Shown here one piece after another: positions 1 to 5,596 of a stretch of DNA of 5,844 bases (position 1 is its first letter; every line of letters begins with the position of its first letter). The DNA comes from Thermoplasmata archaeon (GTDB lineage: Archaea > Thermoplasmatota > Thermoplasmata > Thermoplasmatales > Thermoplasmataceae). Made by a program: the position numbers and the translations under genes. The notes beneath the pieces are model-generated. The model worked only from the letters and a program-made list of their open reading frames with translations, searched no databases and was not told where the DNA came from. Location: contig JAKBQO010000096.1 of NCBI GenBank assembly GCA_021835185.1, forward strand, positions 1-5,844, given 5' to 3'.

Positions 1-112
1 CCGATCTGCACGGTTTGCCAGCTATGGGAACCACTGGTTTCGGAATAGAATATGTTATGGGTCTGAGCCTAGTCCCCTTACCTCCGGCCATAACAACAGC
101 CTTTACAGTCAT
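1..112 (-). CDS. Sugar-nucleotide nucleotidyltransferase, N-terminal fragment (runs off left edge)
   Basis: Reading the minus strand from the ATG at 112-110 gives 37 residues beginning [20 protein letters not shown] and continuing with a [11 protein letters not shown] segment. This is the N-terminal signature of the NTP_transferase family: a beta strand, the glycine-rich nucleotide-binding loop GGKGTRLRP (residues 10-18) and the PKP motif (residues 25-27). The family includes glucose-1-phosphate thymidylyl-, mannose-1-phosphate guanylyl- and UDP-sugar pyrophosphorylases, which join a sugar phosphate to an NTP and release pyrophosphate to make activated sugars for glycans and glycolipids. The substrate cannot be chosen from this fragment. 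The ATG at 112 is preferred because the family begins only a few residues before the loop; the internal ATG at 91 would remove the first strand. There is no Shine-Dalgarno, but TATA-like octamers lie upstream, fitting a leaderless or very short-leader transcript. Transcription is divergent from the binding-protein gene. The gene continues beyond position 1. Confidence 0.9.
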   Translation of the reverse strand, partial: MTVKAVVMAGGKGTRLRPITYSIPKPVVPIAGKPCRS

Positions 113-130
113 AGAATTAGATAATACCGT

Positions 131-154
131 TATTTATATTGTTTTGTATTTATA
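131..154 (-). promoter_or_regulatory. Candidate archaeal promoter(s) for the nucleotidyltransferase
   Basis: On the minus strand the octamer TATAAATA occurs twice, at 138-131 and 154-147, exactly 16 bp apart. The proximal copy is centred about 23 bases before the start codon at 112 and follows an A-rich stretch that could serve as a BRE; it would give a nearly leaderless mRNA. The distal copy would give a leader of about 13 bases but has a poorer BRE. The assignment rests on sequence and spacing only, and which copy is used is unknown. Confidence 0.5.
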
Positions 155-170
155 AGGCATTGTAACCTAG

Positions 171-184
171 AAAAGCTTAATTAT
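171..184 (+). promoter_or_regulatory. Archaeal BRE/TATA promoter of the substrate-binding protein gene
   Basis: AAAAGC (171-176) followed by TTAATTAT (177-184) resembles an archaeal BRE plus TATA box. The centre of the box lies about 25-26 bases before the A of the ATG at 206, the normal TATA-to-transcription-start distance, and no GGAGG or GGTG-like ribosome binding site precedes the ATG. Both facts point to a leaderless mRNA starting at or next to the start codon, a common arrangement in Thermoplasmatales. The start site itself is inferred. Confidence 0.6.
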
Positions 185-205
185 TTCATTTTTGATAACC
201 CTGGT

Positions 206-2581
206 ATGAATTCCAGCATGCCGGATCCCGAAACTTACCCCAAAAAACCACGATCCACAAGGAAAAAATGGTATGCTGTTATAATAGTTCTAATTCTGCT
301 TTTATCTTCACTTTCCCTTCTCTCAATACTCCACCCGGAAAAACCAGCACCAGATATTTCCGTGGATACTGCCCCGAATTATCTTCAGGCTGGGAGCAAT
401 TACACTATTTTATTAAAGGCGAATGAACCATATAAGACACTTACAATTTTCTGGGGGGACAACAATAAAACAACCCTAAATTATACGCAGGATATGGTTG
501 CAATATCACATACATACATTAGCCCTGGTGTTTATTATATACATTATATGGCAAATTTCAGCTCTGGGACCCGGCAATTCAATACATATATCCCAGTTTA
601 CGTTGAAAGTTCCAGTGCCGGCAACAGGACTGGAAACGGGATGCTGACTATTCTGAGTACAACAAAACAGCCAGTGATACCCAACTCCAACATACTGCAG
701 GGGAATACAACTGCTGATATAAGTATCGGAAAATCCAGTTCTCCTGCAAATTCAACATTTAGGATATTAAACCAGACACTTTATATTTATAAAAACGGGA
801 GCCTGGATAGCACATATTCATCTAATAATACTGATAAACTCACTGTTTATGGGGGATATTATACACTCAAACTCTCAACTATCACAGGTAATGGTACAGG
901 GAAAAATTACACAACATATTATTACATGGACATACCTGTAAATCCCAGTGGAAAAATCTATATTAATACCATAAGTGATTCCATAGTTTTAGATAGCCTT
1001 ACACCCTATGCCAATCTTAATCCCCAGGAAGCTTATACCAGATCAGATCTGGAAATACTTTACAACATTGAACAGTTTCTGGTTGGAAGAAGCAGTTCCG
1101 GGTATTATCCGGAAATAGCATCATCACTTCCATCTCACGGAAATGGAATAAATGGCAACAGTTATACTTTTCACATAAATAACAGAATTAAATTCCAGAA
1201 TGGCAATCCAGTGACTGCATATGATGTTTATTATTCACTTGTAATGGATCTTATGCTGGAAAATAAGGAACCACAGACTCCCGGATGGGTCATGGCTCAG
1301 TATCTCCTTCCTGGGAATTACCATGATACAAATAATTATTCAAATATAATGAATGCCATAACCTATAACAATACAACACAAACCGTCACGCTGAATTTTA
1401 GCCAGAATCTTCAACCTGGCACAGTTTTTAACATTCTCTCTTCTCCCGGGGCATTTATATCATCAGCATCGTATTTAACACTGCATGGAGAAAATATAAC
1501 ATGGTCATCCTCCGGTTTTAAATATTTTGAGCAGAGCAATAATACATACACTATGCCCACTGCCATTTCTAATGGTCCATATGAGATAGCTTCCTATACC
1601 CCAGGAAGATATATAACATTAATCAGGAATCCATATTTTGTTGGCACTGCAAACAACAGCGTTCCTACAATAAATTCAGTTACCATATCATACAAGGGCC
1701 AGATATCATCCATATATCAGGACTTGAGGCTCAACACATCCCAACTTGCTGTTTTCCCTGATACGTATCCGTATACCTCATATCTTAAAACTGTTATGCC
1801 ATATAATTATTCATATAATCTTTCAGTTATTTATAATTTTAATTCCAACGTGAATATTACCCTTCTCGGGAAATATGTGGACAATATAAATTTCCCACCA
1901 GATATTTTCTCAAATATAACTGTCAGGGAGGCATTCTGGGAGGCATATCCCGGGCATAATATGACTCTCGCCAAGCAGTTATGGGATTCATTTATTAATA
2001 ATTCCACTGATCAAAAGAAATTCAACCTTAGTAGCTCTGCAAAATATCATAGCAAATCCCTTGTGATACCAATATTTACAGAACCACTGGTTGGTGGTTC
2101 AAATCTGTCTATTTTCGACCACAACCTTGCTGCTATGATAGGCAATAGCGCCAGTTTCCCCATTGTAAGTGAGCCTATGTCTTTCATAAATAAATATGAA
2201 AATTCGGGCATGAACCCTATGCCCCTATACGAAAAGCCGATTCTGGGAAGTATGAATTCCTCCATCTATTACAATTATCTCGGTAACACTATGAATTACA
2301 CTCATGCATACAATAATGGATTCAGTTATTACCAGTTTAATATCAGTGACAAGAACCAGTCCATAATAATGGCACATCTGAATGCAAATATATCAAAACT
2401 TTCTATGATGTACAATAAAACCAATATTCTGGAAACAAAATCACTCCTGGATAGCATGTATATGTATATCAATGCACCCAGGACCATAGGCATGAAACTT
2501 TATATGCAAAATTATATAACCCCTGACAATAATTCCATCAGCTCCCGGGGAATTATTTTTTTCAATCGTCTCTCACTGTAA
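206..2581 (+). CDS. Membrane-anchored family 5 ABC substrate-binding protein (oligopeptide/dipeptide type) with PKD-like domain
   Basis: This 791-residue protein probably captures peptides or a related solute outside the cell for the permeases encoded on the opposite strand. Residues 1-21 are a basic cytoplasmic tail and about 22-42 a single transmembrane anchor. Residues about 55-135 look like a PKD-type beta-sandwich (WGD at 83-85, HTY at 102-104, PGVYYI at 107-112), about 145-250 form a second beta-rich segment, and about 260-780 are the SBP_bac_5 domain. The family hallmark is at 320-345 (YTFHINNRIKFQNGNPV, then AYDVYYSL), with NGPYEI at 456-461, LIRNPYFVG at 472-480 and VREAFWEA at 573-580. 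There is no lipobox and no cysteine anywhere, but about 35 N-X-S/T sequons, consistent with heavy surface glycosylation. Family members usually have 500-600 residues; the N-terminal extension explains the excess. The C-terminal lobe after about 580 is divergent, so the ligand is uncertain. The start fits the promoter spacing; Met5 is an alternative. The stop is 3 bp from that of the convergent operon. Confidence 0.88.
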   Translation: MNSSMPDPETYPKKPRSTRKKWYAVIIVLILLLSSLSLLSILHPEKPAPDISVDTAPNYLQAGSNYTILLKANEPYKTLTIFWGDNNKTTLNYTQDMVAISHTYISPGVYYIHYMANFSSGTRQFNTYIPVYVESSSAGNRTGNGMLTILSTTKQPVIPNSNILQGNTTADISIGKSSSPANSTFRILNQTLYIYKNGSLDSTYSSNNTDKLTVYGGYYTLKLSTITGNGTGKNYTTYYYMDIPVNPSGKIYINTISDSIVLDSLTPYANLNPQEAYTRSDLEILYNIEQFLVGRSSSGYYPEIASSLPSHGNGINGNSYTFHINNRIKFQNGNPVTAYDVYYSLVMDLMLENKEPQTPGWVMAQYLLPGNYHDTNNYSNIMNAITYNNTTQTVTLNFSQNLQPGTVFNILSSPGAFISSASYLTLHGENITWSSSGFKYFEQSNNTYTMPTAISNGPYEIASYTPGRYITLIRNPYFVGTANNSVPTINSVTISYKGQISSIYQDLRLNTSQLAVFPDTYPYTSYLKTVMPYNYSYNLSVIYNFNSNVNITLLGKYVDNINFPPDIFSNITVREAFWEAYPGHNMTLAKQLWDSFINNSTDQKKFNLSSSAKYHSKSLVIPIFTEPLVGGSNLSIFDHNLAAMIGNSASFPIVSEPMSFINKYENSGMNPMPLYEKPILGSMNSSIYYNYLGNTMNYTHAYNNGFSYYQFNISDKNQSIIMAHLNANISKLSMMYNKTNILETKSLLDSMYMYINAPRTIGMKLYMQNYITPDNNSISSRGIIFFNRLSL

Positions 2582-2584
2582 TAC

Positions 2585-3742
2585 TCATAAATTAACTACT
2601 TGATCAAATATTTTGTCTCTGTTTCTGGCAACATATTCATCCGTGCATAAATAAATGCATGCCATATCCTGCAAAGTTTTGAGCCGTTTGGCATATTCTG
2701 CAATTTCCTTGACCTGTGCGGGATAAATGGAAAGGTCAATAACCAAAATATTTTTACCTGTAATGAATGCAATGGATATCATAAGCTTGTACAGTTCTAA
2801 AACTGGGATATCTGCTGGAAAATTTTCATATGCCTCCTCTATATATGTGATGCCAATTAGATTCGCATAGTTTTTAATAATTTTCAGAACCTCCTTTTTC
2901 AATATGCCTTCACTATAAGGTCTTGCAATTCTGAATCCCATAAAGTCAAAATCCTTTTTTCCCATTTTTTTCATGGATTTTTGCATTTTATGGGTTTCTG
3001 CATCATGCCTTCTTTCTATATTCGCTTTATAAACCTCTCCTGTGAGGCCATCATAATCAAGTCTGTATCTGTAATAATTCCTCAGCATAACTATATCAGC
3101 TAGATTCACCCCTGTTTTTTCACCTATTATGAGAGATGCCAGCAAATTTTCTCTGTCTACTGACCCAGAATTAAGGATTTTATACATTTCACCGTTGACA
3201 TGTAGAACGCCAAAATTCATTGATGTTGTTATTGTATAGGCTTTTTTATCATGTGCAGTATCGAAATCCCTTATAATATCCCTTATCTCAGTAAGCTTAA
3301 TCATTTCCCTTCTTATTATTGCATTAAGGATTTCTATCCTTGCCTGGTAGGGTATAAAATCAAGTACCTGGTTGGATACCTTTATTTCCGGGTCAAAAAG
3401 GTCTGTGGGATTGGATGGAATAGAAAATATGTCTCCCATCAGGTGTGCCGTCATTCCTATTCTGTTTCCATTAATCCTGAATTTCCTTATTTTATTAATC
3501 AGTTTTACTATATCTGTTCCATTATGATACAGCTTTCCTGATAATTTAACATCATTAAATATGTTAAAAACAAAAAGTCCGGAAATTATGGAAATGTTTT
3601 TGTTTCTGGAATGTAGGAGTACATCACAGTTTCCTCTGAGCTCGAGATTCAAATGGTTTATTACTGTATTGCCACCAGATTCCACTGCAAAATCAATGAA
3701 TGAAAGCGTACTATTTTTCAAACTATTTTCAGCTTGCTGCAT
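2585..3742 (-). CDS. Degenerate ABC ATPase-like protein, apparently without catalytic motifs
   Basis: This 385-residue cytoplasmic protein sits where the OppD/OppF ATPase of a peptide transporter is expected. Its N-terminal part follows the order of an ABC domain: an opening strand and VINHLNLEL (27-35), then VLLHSRNKNISIISGL (41-56) at the Walker A position, SGKLYHNGTDIVKL (68-81), and RIGM (94-97) through DLFDPEIKV (114-122) where the Q-loop region belongs. The C-terminal part also aligns: FPADIPVLELYK (308-319) matches the spacing of YPHELSGGQRQR, and NILVIDLS (331-338) is Walker B-like. Every diagnostic residue is replaced: Walker A reads HSRNKNIS, LSGGQ reads IPVLE, Walker B D336 is kept but the catalytic Glu is L337, and the switch-His region reads CTDE (366-369). 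The Walker A-to-Walker B distance is about 285 residues instead of about 130, suggesting a long insertion or a remnant of two fused domains; 250-263 is strongly basic. The start overlaps the permease stop by 14 bases and has GGAGG 8 bases upstream. ABC ancestry is inferred from alignment by eye plus gene position; loss of ATPase activity is a prediction. Confidence 0.7.
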   Translation of the reverse strand: MQQAENSLKNSTLSFIDFAVESGGNTVINHLNLELRGNCDVLLHSRNKNISIISGLFVFNIFNDVKLSGKLYHNGTDIVKLINKIRKFRINGNRIGMTAHLMGDIFSIPSNPTDLFDPEIKVSNQVLDFIPYQARIEILNAIIRREMIKLTEIRDIIRDFDTAHDKKAYTITTSMNFGVLHVNGEMYKILNSGSVDRENLLASLIIGEKTGVNLADIVMLRNYYRYRLDYDGLTGEVYKANIERRHDAETHKMQKSMKKMGKKDFDFMGFRIARPYSEGILKKEVLKIIKNYANLIGITYIEEAYENFPADIPVLELYKLMISIAFITGKNILVIDLSIYPAQVKEIAEYAKRLKTLQDMACIYLCTDEYVARNRDKIFDQVVNL

Positions 3743-4550
3743 TGTCCGGGCCTCCGTTTAGCTCATAACTTAAAAGGGCTGTGAAACCAATAAATACTGT
3801 AATAAAAAATAAGGGAAATATTATAATCCACCATACTCCAGAAAACAGGTAGGTACTGACATTTCCACCAAGATTCATGATATTGCCTATATCCAGAACA
3901 AAGGGGTTGCGGAAGTAGAATCCGAAATATGTTATTATTGTAACTACGCCGGTTATAGCGCCCAGATCTGTGATGAAATATGGTGTGAAGCTGAATAATA
4001 ACTTTTTATAATCATAAATTTTTCCTTTTCTTAACAATAGGTCAAAAATATCCAGAGATCTCATCACATAGAATGGAAACCAGCCGATGGAAATTGCAAT
4101 AATGATTCCAGTTTCTGTTCCCCTTGCTATATAGAGAACCAGGAGCATAACCAGTATATATGGTGCACTTGTGGCAATTTTTGTCACATATATTATTAAT
4201 TTTTTATAGCCCTTCCCAATAGCGGCAGCTGAGTAACCTATTGCAATTCCCATTGAGGCAGAAATTGCCAGTGATGCCAGCATTATTGTAAAATCAAATT
4301 TCAGCGATCCGAGGAGGGCAGGGAATAATAATATGCTTTCATATGTAGTTCCCATATACATTTTCCAGCCACCGGTAAATGAGGGTGGAGCAGGTATGAT
4401 GCCTGTACCTCTCCTGAAAACCAGAAGGTTTGAAAGGCTGTGGACACCCATGTACTGTGGATATACAAGATCCAGGGCAAATGCAAGCAAATACAGTGCA
4501 ATGACGCCGGAACTTATGACTATAAATATGCACCTGGAATTAATTTTCAT
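3729..4550 (-). CDS. DppC-like ABC transporter permease (start chosen at 4550)
   Basis: A 273-residue inner-membrane permease, the probable second pore subunit of the peptide-type transporter. Hydrophobic helices lie at about 8-27, 84-107, 117-141, 145-163, 190-212 and 235-260, the six-helix plan of DppC/OppC. The segment MGTTYESILLFPALLGSL (66-83) corresponds to the family's LGTDxLGRDxLSRLLYGAR stretch before helix 2, but most polar residues are changed. The cytoplasmic EAA coupling loop, about 172-191 with G176 and P190, is recognisable only by position. The frame is open to an ATG at 4565, but the ATG at 4550 is preferred because GGAGG (4561-4557) sits six bases before it and the protein then begins MKINSR directly before helix 1. 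It overlaps the preceding permease by 11 bases and the next gene by 14, implying translational coupling. The protein is divergent, so the assignment relies partly on the operon context. Confidence 0.82.
   Translation of the reverse strand: MKINSRCIFIVISSGVIALYLLAFALDLVYPQYMGVHSLSNLLVFRRGTGIIPAPPSFTGGWKMYMGTTYESILLFPALLGSLKFDFTIMLASLAISASMGIAIGYSAAAIGKGYKKLIIYVTKIATSAPYILVMLLVLYIARGTETGIIIAISIGWFPFYVMRSLDIFDLLLRKGKIYDYKKLLFSFTPYFITDLGAITGVVTIITYFGFYFRNPFVLDIGNIMNLGGNVSTYLFSGVWWIIIFPLFFITVFIGFTALLSYELNGGPDNAAS
3751..3755 (-). promoter_or_regulatory. Shine-Dalgarno GGAGG for the ATPase-like gene
   Basis: GGAGG on the minus strand lies 8 bases before the ATG at 3742, inside the last codons of the DppC-like permease. 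It supports that start and shows that the degenerate ATPase-like gene has kept a good translation signal. The motif matches the CCUCC anti-SD at the end of archaeal 16S rRNA. Confidence 0.8.
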
Positions 4551-5556
4551 GCCTTGCCTCCACATTAATTATGTCTATGATCAGATCAAATATAATAATT
4601 ATAATAGACAGTATAAATAAACTGTACAATCCGCCCATAAATCCAAAATCATAATTCAGAAAGGAATATACAGCAAATTCACCAAGATTCATATATGAAA
4701 ATATGAAACTTGTAAGAACCATCCCACCCACGAATATAAGGAATACAGGTTTAAGCTCATTAAGAATCCTCGGGCGGATTCCCCTTTTTATGTATAGTAT
4801 ATAATTATCTCTGAAAGCATCCCTTGTGATTCCTGCTCTCATATAGCTCCTGTTATATTCAACGGAGGTTTCATGGCTTATATACACACTCAGGTATATA
4901 GTAGTAGGTATAACCAGCGCCATAAATGGCAGTGCCATATGCTTCAAATAATCGAGCAAAGTTCCATTGGAATGGTGTATTATGCTGTCGATAATAATTA
5001 TATTTGTTGGAGTTGTTACGAATATCCCATTACCTGTGTAGGAAATCCAGTTGTTTACTATAATAGATCTCCCCGATAATATACCACTGAATGGAAGCCA
5101 TCCCAGTACGCCCGAAAAAACTGTAAGAAGTGTGAGCCCTGATACAAGGTAGAGAAATAGCAGTGGAAATATATTCATGCTTAACCTCCTTATTATCCTG
5201 AATGCAGTTCCGGAGTAGAACCCTATAATATATGAAATGACATAGGAAATAGGGAATGTAATAACCAGAAATACAATGGTTTCTGGAAGGATCAACGATA
5301 TGGAACTTTTGACGCTTCCAGAATAGAATAAGGTATTTACGTATCCGACCTTACACGTAATCAAAGCATATAGAAAATAAAAATACTGGAAAAAGTCATT
5401 TTCATTTAAGCCAAGCACATTTATGGAACTCCCGGGGAAATCATTTTTTAATATATTTTCTGGAACAAATTTATAGGCCAGAAATAAAAATATGGTTAAA
5501 CCTATGAATATAAGAAAGTATTTTATGAAAATATTTATGATTCTTGACCCACGCAT
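4540..5556 (-). CDS. DppB-like ABC transporter permease, first gene of the operon
   Basis: A 338-residue inner-membrane permease of the oligopeptide/dipeptide (BPD_transp_1, DppB/OppB) type. Helices lie at about 10-28, 88-113, 126-152, 207-226, 268-290 and 309-330. Family hallmarks are readable: LGWLPFSG (151-158), the LKHMALPFMAL stretch (204-214) like the usual LPALTL segment, the EAA coupling loop YNRSYMRAGI (234-243) which aligns without gaps to the usual YVRTARAKGL and keeps the glycine (G242), and MNLGEFAVYSFLNYDFGFMGG (289-309) like the family's GLGRLLVDAI..RDYP region. The long extracytoplasmic part between helices 1 and 2 (about 30-87) is normal for DppB. The ATG at 5556 has no Shine-Dalgarno but lies about 28 bases after a BRE/TATA element, so it is probably leaderless and heads the operon. 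Its stop overlaps the DppC-like gene by 11 bases. It is better conserved than the other two operon members. Confidence 0.9.
   Translation of the reverse strand: MRGSRIINIFIKYFLIFIGLTIFLFLAYKFVPENILKNDFPGSSINVLGLNENDFFQYFYFLYALITCKVGYVNTLFYSGSVKSSISLILPETIVFLVITFPISYVISYIIGFYSGTAFRIIRRLSMNIFPLLFLYLVSGLTLLTVFSGVLGWLPFSGILSGRSIIVNNWISYTGNGIFVTTPTNIIIIDSIIHHSNGTLLDYLKHMALPFMALVIPTTIYLSVYISHETSVEYNRSYMRAGITRDAFRDNYILYIKRGIRPRILNELKPVFLIFVGGMVLTSFIFSYMNLGEFAVYSFLNYDFGFMGGLYSLFILSIIIIIFDLIIDIINVEARHEN
4557..4561 (-). promoter_or_regulatory. Shine-Dalgarno GGAGG that decides the DppC-like start
   Basis: GGAGG on the minus strand is followed by six bases and then the ATG at 4550. The further upstream in-frame ATG at 4565 has no such signal; the GGAGG would lie inside its second and third codons. 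This argues for translation starting at 4550. Confidence 0.75.
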
Positions 5557-5570
5557 TATATATTGCTAAT

Positions 5571-5575
5571 AAAAA
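5571..5575 (-). terminator. Possible weak T-run terminator after the acetyltransferase
   Basis: A run of five T on the minus strand lies 21 bases beyond the acetyltransferase stop codon. Archaeal RNA polymerase can stop at short T-runs without a hairpin. The run also falls between the TATA box and the expected start site of the downstream operon, so it may simply be part of that AT-rich promoter. Confidence 0.25.
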
Positions 5576-5580
5576 GGATA

Positions 5581-5595
5581 AATTTAAATCTTTAT
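5581..5595 (-). promoter_or_regulatory. Archaeal BRE/TATA promoter of the permease/ATPase-like operon
   Basis: Read on the minus strand, ATAAAGA is followed by TTTAAATT (5588-5581), a BRE plus TATA pattern similar to AAAAGC-TTAATTAT in front of the binding-protein gene. Its centre is about 28 bases before the ATG at 5556, so transcription should start close to the start codon. It lies in the 40-bp gap after the acetyltransferase stop, so the operon can be transcribed independently of that gene. Confidence 0.6.
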
Positions 5596-5596
5596 G

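Noticed and set aside
2047..2265. 72-codon open frame on the minus strand inside the binding-protein gene
   Set aside because: It lies wholly within a well-supported gene on the other strand, has no family motif, and has no promoter or ribosome binding site that I could see.
2556..2562. T7 run as the terminator of the binding-protein gene or as a programmed slippage site
   Set aside because: It lies before the stop codon and encodes in-frame Ile-Phe-Phe; without transcript ends, neither role can be supported.
2585..3742. The ATPase-like gene as a decaying pseudogene
   Set aside because: The frame is continuous over 385 codons, keeps GGAGG at proper spacing and is overlapped with the permease gene; neutral decay should have left stops or frameshifts.
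3251..3761. Open frames of 96 and 66 codons on the plus strand opposite the ATPase-like gene
   Set aside because: They are antisense to a frame with a Shine-Dalgarno and ABC-like motif order, and their translations show no recognisable domain.
4301..4620. Several open frames of 64-95 codons on both strands over the permease junction
   Set aside because: They overlap two permeases with clear membrane helices and family motifs; their translations look like out-of-frame reads of these genes.
4873..5079. 68-codon open frame on the plus strand opposite the DppB-like permease
   Set aside because: It is antisense to a strongly supported permease and has no domain or start signal of its own.
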